A stretch of 64,000 nucleotides of DNA from Rhodobacteraceae bacterium Alg231-04 (GCA_900143635.1 FREY01000011.1:3-64002); one strand, 5' to 3'. Numbered from the stretch's first letter, positions 51,427-59,888 are shown. Made by a program: numbers and translations. Notes: a model not told the origin generated them from the letters alone.

Positions 51427-52500
51427 CTAGAGGCCACGGCCTGGCCAACTGAAACCAAAATGACGGACGTAGTATTTGTCATGCATGTACTTCAGATCGT
51501 CTTCCCAATCCGAAATCGCATCCTCGTAGCCGCGTGACTGCATTTTTTTGAAGTTTTTCGCTAGACCGGCAATGTGATAAGCGATTTTTCTAAGCCTCAA
51601 AGCAGACTTTGGTTCGCCCCACATACGAAGCGCCGAAATCCCTTCGACTGGTGGAAGATGTCCCGAGAAGCAGCGGTCCAGGATCAACCGCCGTGTCGAT
51701 GCTGGCAAGCCATTTGTTTTCCCGACGGTATATCCGAGCACTTTCAGAAAACTTTCTTCAGCCCTCTCAAAATCACCGCCACCATGACCACTTCCAACAT
51801 CTGTGGTAGGCCATTTGAAGGCTTCCACCTCGGGCAAATCTCGGACCCTTCGCCTCCACTCCTTTTCGACAGCTGAAACAATCAAAAGGTGTTCGTTTTT
51901 CTTTTGGCCTGTCGAATTGGCTGCACGTGATGTGTTTGCCTTCCACAGGTTTAAGAGTTGCTCATTGTTTGACTTTGACAGGGAAGAGCGAATTCTTTTT
52001 CCGCTTTCGACGAGTGATGACATCTCTCGCTTCTGACGAGCTTTTGCTTGCCGCTTCACCTCTTCTTTTCTGCGAGCTTCTTTTGATTTTCCCTTTTCCA
52101 GCCTCTTTTGGACTTTTTGCTCTTTGGCTGCCTGTTGTTGATCGATATGCCGCTGCTTTCTAGCAGCTGTTTCGATAGTCTTTGCCCATGAATGAAAGTG
52201 TCGCTCGTAGATCAAGTCTATTTCCGCCTCGTGGCGGATGACGGTTTGCCCTTTGAAGGTCAGGCCGACCGTGAATTTCGGTCCTTCTTGCGGAGACCCG
52301 ACCCACATTTCATCTCTCATCACAGTGAAGAGGCGCACGAAAACCTGGTTGAAGATCGGATCGTCGCCAAAGCCGTGCAGTTCCTGATAAGCCTTACCGA
52401 CAGCAATCCACTCTTTTGGCTGATCAGCCAAGCTGTTCAAAACGAAAAGCGACAATTTTCGAACGGTATCGAGATTAAGTTCAAATTTGGATCTGCTCAT
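51427..52500 (-). CDS. Uncharacterised protein with basic coiled coil
   Basis: 357 residues from the second ATG, which has the better-spaced AAGG. Three parts: an N-terminal alpha/beta domain (about 1-110), a Lys/Arg/Gln-rich coiled coil (about 115-175), and a C-terminal domain with LKVLGYTVGKTNGLPASTRR, LRLRKIAYHIAGLAKNFKKM and AISDWEDDLKYMHDKYY. The last motif recurs in hypothetical proteins of mobile elements but its function is not known to me. Lower GC than its surroundings, suggesting recent arrival. It stands alone between the small gene and hipA. Confidence 0.7.
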   Translation of the reverse strand: MSRSKFELNLDTVRKLSLFVLNSLADQPKEWIAVGKAYQELHGFGDDPIFNQVFVRLFTVMRDEMWVGSPQEGPKFTVGLTFKGQTVIRHEAEIDLIYERHFHSWAKTIETAARKQRHIDQQQAAKEQKVQKRLEKGKSKEARRKEEVKRQAKARQKREMSSLVESGKRIRSSLSKSNNEQLLNLWKANTSRAANSTGQKKNEHLLIVSAVEKEWRRRVRDLPEVEAFKWPTTDVGSGHGGGDFERAEESFLKVLGYTVGKTNGLPASTRRLILDRCFSGHLPPVEGISALRMWGEPKSALRLRKIAYHIAGLAKNFKKMQSRGYEDAISDWEDDLKYMHDKYYVRHFGFSWPGRGL

Positions 52501-52573
52501 TAGCATTCGCCTTGAAAAATCAATTACTTAAGCTCCGTCGAAGATTGCTCTTAAAGGGGCATTTTTTGTGACC

Positions 52574-53875
52574 CTACTTCAAAAGAGGTAGGCGACTCCT
52601 CAGCGCGCCATCGATCGAAGCAAGCAACGCCTCAGGGAAACCTTCCGGAAGCTGATTGAACGTGGCCTCAATGATCGCGTGCGAAGTCTCCTGCAGCTCT
52701 TCGAACAGGCGCTGCACGACTGCGCGGGAAAAGCCGGATTTAACTCCTGTCTCCACGATGTGGCGGCCGACTATATTTGCCACTTTGTAGTGGTTTGAGT
52801 TTCCGAAATTCATAGCGAGCTTGAAGTATTTCCGCTCGATCTGCCGGGCGTCGACGGTCGGCTGCACCGTCAGCACGTCGTAAAGCGGTGTCATGCGGAA
52901 ACGGCCGCCGGGTAAGAGGCTGACGCTGAAGTTCTTTCCATGACCATCTGTTGCACCCAGCAACCAGAAAAGGACATTCGCTTTGAAAAAATCGTACCGG
53001 TCTTTGTTGGGGTCATCACTTCCCAACAAGAGATCCATGATATCCGGGATCCCTGGACCGCCCTCGTTCTGGTACTTTTGCGTGGGCACAATGGATAGTG
53101 CTTGGCAGCAATCTTCCTGTGGCAGACGGATCAAGCGGCCATCAGACGTCCAGCGCCGATCAAAACGCTCAACGACCAAGGCTTTCTTGTCGCCAAATTG
53201 CGCCATCTCGACATTCGCCGCCCGAAGCCCAAACGCCTCCATCAGCTTGAGACAAAAGTATTCATTCTCAACGCTGTCGGACAGATCCATGCCGTTGGGC
53301 AGTCTGCCTATTTGCGGCTTGATGATGTGCGTGGTTGGTGTCGTGCCGGTTGGCTCAATCCACTGGCCGTCTTTGCGAAGCAGAGCCGTTTTTTCCTGCG
53401 CGCCAGCCACAGAAATTCGGAAGTCATTCTCGCGGCGGATACCCAGTGGTGCTAGATCGAGGTCGCTCAAAATTGCCCCGATCTGCGCCTCGTCAACAGG
53501 TTCTCCCGTTAACTCGGACATTGGCTGGGGCTCTTGCCCATCGGGCAGAAACTGCAGCGCGCCAATGCAATCGCGCCCGATTTGTGACAGCAGGCTGAAG
53601 GCATCGACGCCTTCAGCCCCTACACGTTCCGCGACCCGTCGGCGGATGACGTCGCTGTCAGGCAACAGGTTGTCAAAAACGGCGAGCACAGGAGCGCCGC
53701 TGTAGCGGTTCTCCTGCAATGGCAATGATAGCGACACCGGCATCCGGTGCTCCCATTCGAGCCAGTCTCGCGCATAGGCGAAACTGACGCCGCCCGAGGG
53801 CTCACGGACGAACTGGCCCACGAGCCGCGAGTTCAGGAAAACGTTCAGCGGTGTGTAGCTGCGCTTACGGCCCAT
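52574..53875 (-). CDS. hipA: HipA-type Ser/Thr kinase toxin
   Basis: 433 residues, close to E. coli HipA. The N-terminal subdomain has LVGQFVREPSGGVSFAYARD. The ATP-binding/activation region is ISVAGAQEKTALL and THIIKPQIG. The catalytic block is WLLGATDGHGKNFSVSL (Asp near 309), then PLYDVLT. HipA phosphorylates glutamyl-tRNA synthetase and induces growth arrest in E. coli. Active residues look intact. Downstream of hipB with 1 bp between, so antitoxin and toxin are co-expressed. Confidence 0.93.
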   Translation of the reverse strand: MGRKRSYTPLNVFLNSRLVGQFVREPSGGVSFAYARDWLEWEHRMPVSLSLPLQENRYSGAPVLAVFDNLLPDSDVIRRRVAERVGAEGVDAFSLLSQIGRDCIGALQFLPDGQEPQPMSELTGEPVDEAQIGAILSDLDLAPLGIRRENDFRISVAGAQEKTALLRKDGQWIEPTGTTPTTHIIKPQIGRLPNGMDLSDSVENEYFCLKLMEAFGLRAANVEMAQFGDKKALVVERFDRRWTSDGRLIRLPQEDCCQALSIVPTQKYQNEGGPGIPDIMDLLLGSDDPNKDRYDFFKANVLFWLLGATDGHGKNFSVSLLPGGRFRMTPLYDVLTVQPTVDARQIERKYFKLAMNFGNSNHYKVANIVGRHIVETGVKSGFSRAVVQRLFEELQETSHAIIEATFNQLPEGFPEALLASIDGALRSRLPLLK

Positions 53876-53876
53876 G

Positions 53877-54128
53877 TCAGAAGATGTCCTCTAGCCCGTC
53901 TGATGTGCCTTTACTGCGCTCGGTCACAGTTATTTCGAGATCCAAAGCCGCGATCAAATCGAATACCGTTTCCAGCTTGGTTCCACCGCTGCCGTTCTCG
54001 ATCTTGGAAATTGTCTCTTGCCAGACACCGCTCATCGAGGCGAGTTCCTTCTGGGTAAGGTTCTTTGCCTTCCGAGCCTGACGAATTGCGTGGCCCAAGT
54101 TTTTTGATGTACGAACGAGGTGCTTCAT
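53877..54128 (-). CDS. hipB: HipB-type antitoxin
   Basis: 83 residues from the ATG at 54128, which has AGGAG upstream. XRE helix-turn-helix: LGHAIRQARKAKNLTQKELA, then SMSGVWQETISKIENGSGGT; the C-terminal beta/helix region ETVFDLIAALDLEITV matches HipB. It binds HipA and represses the operon. Three operators lie directly upstream. Confidence 0.9.
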   Translation of the reverse strand: MKHLVRTSKNLGHAIRQARKAKNLTQKELASMSGVWQETISKIENGSGGTKLETVFDLIAALDLEITVTERSKGTSDGLEDIF

Positions 54129-54149
54129 GGCGGTTCTCCTGCCACTCCA

Positions 54150-54221
54150 TATGACCTCTGGATCATAAATTGTCAATATGATCTACAAATCATAAGTGCG
54201 CAGTATGATCTGAGCACCATA
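54150..54221. promoter_or_regulatory. Three HipB operators with 27-bp period
   Basis: TATGACCTCTGGATCATA (54150), TATGATCTACAAATCATA (54177) and TATGATCTGAGCACCATA (54204) are 18-bp inverted repeats of the form TATGAY-N6-RYCATA. Their starts are exactly 27 bp apart. They cover the promoter region of hipB, so cooperative, autoregulatory binding by HipB is expected. Confidence 0.8.
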
Positions 54222-54267
54222 AAGCTTGACGCCATTGGTGGCTGTCTCCAAGACTTAGCGAATGCAC

Positions 54268-55131
54268 TCACACCTGCAGCCCCGCAGCGCGCACCTGCTC
54301 GGGCGTCACCAGCTTTGATGCGATCAAATCCTCGATCTGCCGGTTGGTGATGTGGCGGCAAAGGGGATGGCGCTCGTGGATCCACTCGGCGAGGCTCGCT
54401 CGGCCTTTGGCTTCGGCCTCTCGCGCCTTCTCGCGGTCGGCCTGGATCTGGGCCAGTCCCTTCTCCCACCGGCGCATCTTGAACCAGTTGTCTGAGAAAC
54501 AGACCTTGCTGCGCGTGTAGCCCTCGCTTTCCTTGGCATAGGCTTTGACCGCCTGCTTCAGATCATGGGGCTTCACTCCCGCCTTCACAGCTGCTGCGAT
54601 CAGGCGCAGACTGGTCCGCCGGTCTCGGATCCTGTCCTCGGGATAGACCGCCAAGATCTTCTCAGCTTCAAGATCTTCAACCTCTTCCGCCACTTCGCGC
54701 CTGCGCGTAGGTGGTTTATGGATGGTTTTAGGATGGTTTGGGGTCCACCGTGAACCCCGTACCCCGTTCACCGTGGACCCCGTACCGGGTTCAGGCTGGA
54801 CGGGGTTCACAGTGACCCCCGTCTCAATATCGGGCTCGGCCGTGGGTTCGAGCGCGGCCACGCGCTCCAGAACAATGCGGTAAATGACGGTGTAGCCGTT
54901 CTTGCATTGCCGCCGTCCTGTCTCGATCAGAATGCCTTCGCGCAGGAAGTCGATGATGGTGCGCTTAACCGTGCTCTCGCTAAGCTCTGTGTGGCGCTGG
55001 ATGGTCCCTTTGGAGCACCAGATACCCGAACCGTCATCGCTCGCCTTATCCGCCAGGAACATGATGATCTGCTTGCGCGCGGCGCTGCCAAAGCGGCGCT
55101 CAGCGCACTCATTTGCGATACGCCAGCTCAT
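54268..55131 (-). CDS. Winged-helix Rep-like protein
   Basis: 287 residues starting MSWRIANECAERRFGSAARK. The N-terminal winged helix (about 10-85: WCSKGTIQRHTELSESTVKR, TIIDFLREGILIETG) is followed by a Pro/Thr-rich linker containing imperfect repeats (VNPVQPEPGTG, VNGVRGS) and a basic helical C-terminus. The plan recalls replication initiators/helix-turn-helix Rep proteins of alphaproteobacterial mobile elements. At the attR end of the ICE it could drive replication of the excised circle or control it. GAGGTGG precedes the ATG. Confidence 0.6.
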   Translation of the reverse strand: MSWRIANECAERRFGSAARKQIIMFLADKASDDGSGIWCSKGTIQRHTELSESTVKRTIIDFLREGILIETGRRQCKNGYTVIYRIVLERVAALEPTAEPDIETGVTVNPVQPEPGTGSTVNGVRGSRWTPNHPKTIHKPPTRRREVAEEVEDLEAEKILAVYPEDRIRDRRTSLRLIAAAVKAGVKPHDLKQAVKAYAKESEGYTRSKVCFSDNWFKMRRWEKGLAQIQADREKAREAEAKGRASLAEWIHERHPLCRHITNRQIEDLIASKLVTPEQVRAAGLQV

Positions 55132-55237
55132 TGGACCACCTCGCCAGTCAGAGGCCACGAAAGAGCCGACTGAGCGTTTGCGGTACGGCACTGGCTCATG
55201 CTAATGTGCTGCGAAAGCTGACAGGCTTTTTCTATTT

Positions 55238-55276
55238 GGCCCCGGTTCACAGTTGCCGCTGTGACGGGGCCTTTTT
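55238..55276 (+). terminator. Strong intrinsic terminator near attR
   Basis: GGCCCCG-GTTCACAG-ttgccg-CTGTGA-CGGGGCC followed by TTTTTCG on the plus strand. No plus-strand coding gene ends here. It may insulate the element end, or close a short plus-strand RNA starting in the 55.13-55.23 kb gap. Confidence 0.7.
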
Positions 55277-55300
55277 CGTTTTGAACCGGCGAATTTGGCT

Positions 55301-55331
55301 TTGAAACTTTCGCTTTTTGTTCACTTTTTGT
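55301..55331. promoter_or_regulatory. Candidate integrase arm sites, right end
   Basis: TTGAAACTTTC at 55301-55311 repeats the left-end site at 1919-1929. Two copies of CTTTTTGT follow at 55313 and 55324. They lie about 50-80 bp inside attR. Recombinase binding is inferred. Confidence 0.45.
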
Positions 55332-55381
55332 CAGGGGGTGTTTTGCACCCTTAAGCCGTTGTTTTCGCTTACGCTCTTTCT

Positions 55382-55428
55382 GGATTGCAAATCCGTGAAC
55401 ACCGGTTCGATTCCGGTACTCGCCTCCA
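55382..55428. repeat. attR, 47-bp direct repeat copy 2
   Basis: A partial tRNA-Cys from the anticodon stem to CCA, lacking the 5' half, so not a gene. It matches 1813-1859 except A at 55398 for T at 1829. It marks the right end of the ICE; the chromosome resumes at 55429. The 300 bp to the next gene hold no further feature I can support. Confidence 0.95.
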
Positions 55429-55731
55429 CATATTTCACCCACTTAAGACAATTATTGTCTGCCCACCAAAAGGGCTCTCAACGGGTTTCTCAGCAGTCGA
55501 GTTTGATCTTATTCTGATCCGTCAGGGCGGAATCACTGCCGTCTTTTCTATGGCCCAAACTGTCTAATTCGCGCCCCCGCATCACTTGCCATGAGCGTCC
55601 CCTGCCTCAGTAGCGGCTTTTGTGAAATACTTCGGTTCGCAAGTCGCAATCGCATCATTCTGCCGCATTCCGCCTTGAACAGAACGCCGTGATTGGCAAT
55701 CGTCGCCTTCGCTGACAAAGAGAGGTGCCCT

Positions 55732-57096
55732 GTGGCTCTGACAATTCTTGAACCTGCCCGGGAGATCCCGGTGATCCATGAAACCGATGTGCTGGTGGTC
55801 GGATCCGGCCCCGGTGGGCTGGCGGCGGCACTTGCAGCGGCGCGCGCAGGGGTTGAGGTCGCTCTGATGGATCGTTTTGGCTGTTTCGGCGGCAATATCA
55901 CCACAGTCGGCGTCGAAGGTTTTGCCTGGTATCGCCATGAAAAGACGGTCGAAGCCGGCGGGATCGGCTGGGAATTCGAAGAACGCGCCAAGGCGATGGG
56001 GGCTGCAACGCCCGAAAGCCAATCGCTGAGCTATGAGCTGGATAGCGAAGGGTTCAAACTGGTTGCAGACCGGTTGGTGGAAGAAGCCGGTATTCACCCG
56101 ATGCTGCACCGGACGTTTGTGGCCCCGATCCGCGAAGGCAGCCGCATCACAGGCGTGATCTGCGAAAGCAAAGCGGGCCGCGAGGCCATTCTGGCCAAAC
56201 GGGTGATCGATGCCACCGGCGATGCGGATATCGCCCATATGATGGGGGCGCCCTGCCACAAGACCCCGGTTGAGGAGATGCAGGCGGCCAGTGTCATGTT
56301 CCATATTGCCGGCGTCGACAAGCAGCGGTTCATGGAAGGCGTGAAGGCCGACCCGCAGACCTATGCCAACTGGTCCACCGGTGAATGGCAGGTGGAAACG
56401 GATGGCAAGGAGGACGCGATGTTCTCTCCTTTCCTGGCCAAACCCTTTGCGCAGGCCATCCGTGACGGGGTGATTCCGGCGCATCTGAATACCATCGGCG
56501 GCACCTGGGGCGCGGTGCATGACAGTGGTGAGATGACCTATATGAACCTCGTGCACCTGGCAGGCATCGACGGCACCGATCCTGACAGCATGACCCGCGG
56601 CGAAATCGAGGGGCGCAAACAGGCGATGCTGGCGATTGAGGCGCTCAAGGCCTACACCCCCGGCTGCGCCGAGGCGCGGCTCAGGAACTTCGGCATGACC
56701 ATTGGCATCCGCGACACCCGCAAGATCGACGCGCATCATAACATCACCGAAGACGAGACCCGCCATCAGGGCCGTTTTGACGATACCATCGGCATCTATC
56801 CGGAATTCATTGATGGCTACGGAATTCTGATTTTGCCAACAACCGGGCGCTACATGCAGATCCCCTATCGGTCGTTGTTGCCCAAGGGCGTTGACGGCCT
56901 GTTGGTAGCCGGGCGGGCCATTGGCGGCGACAAGGTGGCCCATGCGGCCACTCGAAACATGGCCTGTTGCGCGGTCGCTGGTCAGGGGGCCGGGATTGCA
57001 GCGGCGATCTCGGTCAAATCCGGCACCGCACTGGACAGTGTCGATATCACAGCCGTCCAAGGTGAGCTGATCCGTCAGGGTGTCAGAATTCACTGA
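55732..57096 (+). CDS. FAD-dependent oxidoreductase
   Basis: 454 residues from a GTG at 55732 with GAGAGGTG just upstream. The FAD-binding Rossmann motif VLVVGSGPGGLAAALAAARA is near 20-40 and the second cluster LPKGVDGLLVAGRAIGGDKV near the C-terminus. It carries CFGG after the first motif, as in FAD_oxidored-type proteins (CFGGNITTVG). Substrate unknown. First chromosomal gene right of the ICE; a terminator follows at 57106. Confidence 0.88.
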   Translation: MALTILEPAREIPVIHETDVLVVGSGPGGLAAALAAARAGVEVALMDRFGCFGGNITTVGVEGFAWYRHEKTVEAGGIGWEFEERAKAMGAATPESQSLSYELDSEGFKLVADRLVEEAGIHPMLHRTFVAPIREGSRITGVICESKAGREAILAKRVIDATGDADIAHMMGAPCHKTPVEEMQAASVMFHIAGVDKQRFMEGVKADPQTYANWSTGEWQVETDGKEDAMFSPFLAKPFAQAIRDGVIPAHLNTIGGTWGAVHDSGEMTYMNLVHLAGIDGTDPDSMTRGEIEGRKQAMLAIEALKAYTPGCAEARLRNFGMTIGIRDTRKIDAHHNITEDETRHQGRFDDTIGIYPEFIDGYGILILPTTGRYMQIPYRSLLPKGVDGLLVAGRAIGGDKVAHAATRNMACCAVAGQGAGIAAAISVKSGTALDSVDITAVQGELIRQGVRIH

Positions 57097-57105
57097 CACC
57101 CGCGT

Positions 57106-57135
57106 TTGACCGGGGCAGCGCCTTGCCCCGGTCAA
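57106..57135 (+). terminator. Hairpin after the oxidoreductase gene
   Basis: A 12-bp perfect stem TTGACCGGGGCA/TGCCCCGGTCAA with a 6-base loop starts 10 bp after the stop, followed by TCTTC. The tail is weak, but position and strength fit a terminator. Confidence 0.6.
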
Positions 57136-57244
57136 TCTTCACGTAGCTTCACGGACGCGTGATCATTGTGAACCAAGGCGGAGCCCGCCCCGTAACTCCT
57201 GTCACATGGCGCCGCAGAGGTCGCCGCATCAGGAGGAAGACACA

Positions 57245-57754
57245 ATGACAATCCGCACCCTTGCAGCCGCAGCTGCCACCGCTCTTGCCCTTACCGGAAC
57301 CGCCAGCGCCAACACCATCGTTGACATCGCCGCCGGAGATGAACGGTTTTCGACCCTCGTCGCCGCCGTCACCGCCGCAGGTCTGGTTGAAACCCTGCAG
57401 GGCCCCGGCCCCTTCACCGTCTATGCGCCGGTAAACGAGGCCTTCGCCGCCCTGCCCGATGGCACTGTCGACACATTGCTGAAGCCGGAAAACAAACAGC
57501 AGCTGACCGATGTGCTGCTGTACCACGTGGATGACCGCAAGCTGATGGCGAAACAGATCCCCGGTGGGTCCAACTACTTCAAACCTGTACTGGCCGATGC
57601 GCGCCTCTGCATCACCAAGGGCGCGGGCGGCGTGTCTATCGATGATGGGTCAGGCGCAACCGCAAATGTGGTGATCGCGGATATCATCGCCGAAAACGGC
57701 GTGATCCATGTGGTCGACAAGGTACTGCTGCCGGGCACCCGCCCCAGCTGCTAA
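57245..57754 (+). CDS. Exported fasciclin-domain protein
   Basis: 169 residues. A signal peptide (MTIRTLAAAAATALALTGTA, cleavage after SA) is followed by one FAS1 domain: FSTLVAAVTAAGLVETLQGP, FTVYAPVNEAFAALPDGTVD and the closing VIADIIAENGVIHVVDKVLL. FAS1 proteins are secreted or surface adhesion-type proteins. AGGAGGAAG upstream supports the ATG. Confidence 0.92.
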   Translation: MTIRTLAAAAATALALTGTASANTIVDIAAGDERFSTLVAAVTAAGLVETLQGPGPFTVYAPVNEAFAALPDGTVDTLLKPENKQQLTDVLLYHVDDRKLMAKQIPGGSNYFKPVLADARLCITKGAGGVSIDDGSGATANVVIADIIAENGVIHVVDKVLLPGTRPSC

Positions 57755-57836
57755 CCACCCCCCTGGCCATTGTCTCCCGTCAGCCTCCGGCTGATGCGGC
57801 ACCATGCTTTGGCTGGCGCGACACTGGCCAACCTCT

Positions 57837-57872
57837 GGAAAAGGCGCTTAACCGCGCCTTTTCCTTTGTTTT
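57837..57872 (+). terminator. Intrinsic terminator after fasciclin gene
   Basis: An 11-bp perfect stem GGAAAAGGCGC/GCGCCTTTTCC, loop ttaacc, then TTTGTTTT. About 85 bp after the fasciclin stop. Confidence 0.85.
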
Positions 57873-58011
57873 CCACAGCGGCACGCCTAAACTCCACAGC
57901 TAGTTGTGCCCGGTCCCCTTGAATGCTTTGCGGCCTTGGGCAAAGACTGCAGAAACCACTGTGCCATCGGCGCAGAGCAGATTCGCGAAATGTCGCAAGG
58001 GGCACAGCAGC

Positions 58012-59121
58012 ATGGCACTTCCAGCGCAAAGACAGGCGAGTTACTGGGGCATCGCCGCCCTGATTTTTGTTGTGGTCCTCTGGGCGCTTGGCGATGTGTT
58101 GCTGCCCTTTGTCTTGGGCGGCGCCATTGCCTACCTCATAGATCCGCTGGCCGACCGGCTGGAAAAACTTGGGCTTAGCCGGGCGGGCGCGACGGCCGTT
58201 ATCACCGTTGGGGCTATCGTCGCCTTTCTGCTTGCCTTTCTGGTGATCGTGCCAACGCTGATCTTCCAGATGATCGACCTGATCCAGGTCCTGCCCGAAG
58301 CATTCCGCGACATGCGCAATTTTGCCAATACCCATTTCCCATCGCTGTTTGATGAAGACAGCCGCGCGCATCAGACGTTGATCTCGGTGGCGGAAACGCT
58401 TCAGGCCAAGGGCATGGATGTGTTGCAAACCATCGCCGGCTCTGCGGTTTCACTGCTCAACGTGGTTGTTCTGCTGGTGATCGTGCCGGTCGTATCGGTC
58501 TATCTGCTGCTGGATTGGGACCGTATGGTCGAACGGATCGACGCGCTGCTGCCGCGCGACCACGCCCCGGTGGTGCGCCGCCTCGCCGGAGAGATCGACA
58601 CCACGCTGGCCTCCTTCGTGCGCGGCATGGGGATGGTCTGTTTCATCCTTGGCACGTATTACGCCATCGCCCTGATGCTTGTGGGGCTGAACTTTGGCCT
58701 CGCCGTTGGGTTTGTAGCCGGGCTTGTGACCTTCATTCCCTACCTCGGCGCGCTGATTGGCGGCGCGCTGGCCATCGGGCTGGCCCTGTTCCAATACTGG
58801 AGCGCCATCGAGGTCGTCGACGGTGATACCGTCACCTATGCCACCGATTGGGTCCGCATTGGTGTTGTTGCCGGAATTTTTGCACTGGGTCAGGTGGCCG
58901 AAGGCAATTTCCTCACCCCCAAACTGGTCGGCACCTCGGTGGGTCTGCACCCGGTCTGGCTGCTTCTGGGCCTGTCGGTGTTTGGCGCGCTCTTTGGATT
59001 TGTCGGCATGTTGGTCGCGGTGCCCGTGGCCGCCTCACTGGGGGTGATCGCCCGCTTCCTGACCACGCAATACCTGGACAGCCGCCTTTATCAGGGCAAA
59101 GACCATCAGGACGCGCAGTAA
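58012..59121 (+). CDS. AI-2E family transporter/permease
   Basis: 369 residues with about eight membrane helices (for example YWGIAALIFVVVLWALGDVL, ATAVITVGAIVAFLLAFLVI, VVVLLVIVPVVSVYLLLDWD) and the family motifs PLADRLEKLGLSR and AEGNFLTPKLVG. Members export small molecules or act in Na+/H+ exchange; the substrate here is unknown. The ATG at 58012 starts just before the first helix. It ends 5 bp before hdaA, suggesting one operon. Confidence 0.88.
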   Translation: MALPAQRQASYWGIAALIFVVVLWALGDVLLPFVLGGAIAYLIDPLADRLEKLGLSRAGATAVITVGAIVAFLLAFLVIVPTLIFQMIDLIQVLPEAFRDMRNFANTHFPSLFDEDSRAHQTLISVAETLQAKGMDVLQTIAGSAVSLLNVVVLLVIVPVVSVYLLLDWDRMVERIDALLPRDHAPVVRRLAGEIDTTLASFVRGMGMVCFILGTYYAIALMLVGLNFGLAVGFVAGLVTFIPYLGALIGGALAIGLALFQYWSAIEVVDGDTVTYATDWVRIGVVAGIFALGQVAEGNFLTPKLVGTSVGLHPVWLLLGLSVFGALFGFVGMLVAVPVAASLGVIARFLTTQYLDSRLYQGKDHQDAQ

Positions 59122-59126
59122 GACAA

Positions 59127-59813
59127 ATGGCCCAACAGCTCAGCTTTGACCTGCCGGCCAAACCGGCACTGGGGCGGGACGATTTCTTTGTCGCGCCCTC
59201 CAACGCCATGGCTGTGGCGATGATCGATCCTGGCTTTGTCTGGCCCAGCGGCAAACTGGTGCTGAGCGGCCCGCTTGGATCGGGCAAGACCCATCTGGTG
59301 CATGTCTGGACAAGCCAGTCGGGCGGTCGCATTCTGGCCGCCAAAGATCTGAACGAGGATCTGGTGCCCGAGCTGGCGCAGGGCCCCGTCGCGATCGAAG
59401 ACGTGCCCGCCATTGCCACCGATCCGGAGGCGCAAAAGGCGCTGTTTCACCTCCACAACCTGCTGTTGGCCGCCGGGCAGCCGCTGCTGATGACCGGTCA
59501 AAAGGCCCCCAATCTCTGGGGCTTGTCCCTGCCGGATCTGCAAAGCCGGGTAGAGGGTGCCACCCATGCCGCCCTTGATGCGCCGGATGATGCCCTGCTG
59601 GCCGTAGTGCTGGCAAAGCTGTTCAATGACCGTCAGATCATGCCGAAACCGGATGTGATCCCCTATCTGATTGCCCGTATGGACCGCTCGTTCGAGGCGG
59701 CGCAGGATGTCGTCGCCCGCCTCGATCAGGTGGCGCTGGAAGAACGGCGCGATTTGTCGCGCGCTTTGGCAATCCGGCTTCTTGCGAAAGACCAGCAAGA
59801 GGTTTTACGATAG
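59127..59813 (+). CDS. hdaA: HdaA-like DnaA regulatory inactivator
   Basis: 228 residues starting MAQQLSFDLPAKPALGRDDF. The N-terminal QLSFDLP is a clamp-binding motif like that of Hda. The truncated AAA+ domain has GPLGSGKTHLVHVW (Walker A), AIEDV (Walker B-like), and sensor region GLSLPDLQSRVEGA. It lacks the DnaA DNA-binding domain. In Caulobacter HdaA promotes hydrolysis of DnaA-ATP after replisome passage. Usual length. Confidence 0.9.
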   Translation: MAQQLSFDLPAKPALGRDDFFVAPSNAMAVAMIDPGFVWPSGKLVLSGPLGSGKTHLVHVWTSQSGGRILAAKDLNEDLVPELAQGPVAIEDVPAIATDPEAQKALFHLHNLLLAAGQPLLMTGQKAPNLWGLSLPDLQSRVEGATHAALDAPDDALLAVVLAKLFNDRQIMPKPDVIPYLIARMDRSFEAAQDVVARLDQVALEERRDLSRALAIRLLAKDQQEVLR

Positions 59814-59888
59814 GTGCAGACCCATGGTAACCATAGATAAACCGGTGCCTTTGCATCCTGAAACGATCCCGACCCGACAGGACCGCCC

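Larger units (their letters stand above)
1813..55428. mobile_element. Integrative and conjugative element in tRNA-Cys
   Basis: About 53.6 kb bounded by a 47-bp direct repeat of the tRNA-Cys 3' part. It holds a tyrosine integrase at the tRNA end, a VirB-type secretion operon, a mobC-like/relaxase/VirD4 operon, a probable oriT, an ArdC leading region, cargo (an RloC-YhaO-YhaN-like operon, BREX, a GmrSD-like nuclease, hipBA) and a Rep-like gene at the far end. All the parts needed for excision and self-transfer are recognisable and none shows an obvious frameshift. Core genes on the two sides would become neighbours on excision. Confidence 0.93.

Noticed and set aside
55382-55428. Second tRNA-Cys gene
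   Set aside because: It lacks the 5' acceptor strand and D-arm; it is the attR copy of the tRNA 3' part.
55582-57135. 517-codon minus-strand open frame
   Set aside because: It is the antisense shadow of the FAD oxidoreductase, which has clear family motifs. The antisense translation has none and arises from GC-rich codon use.
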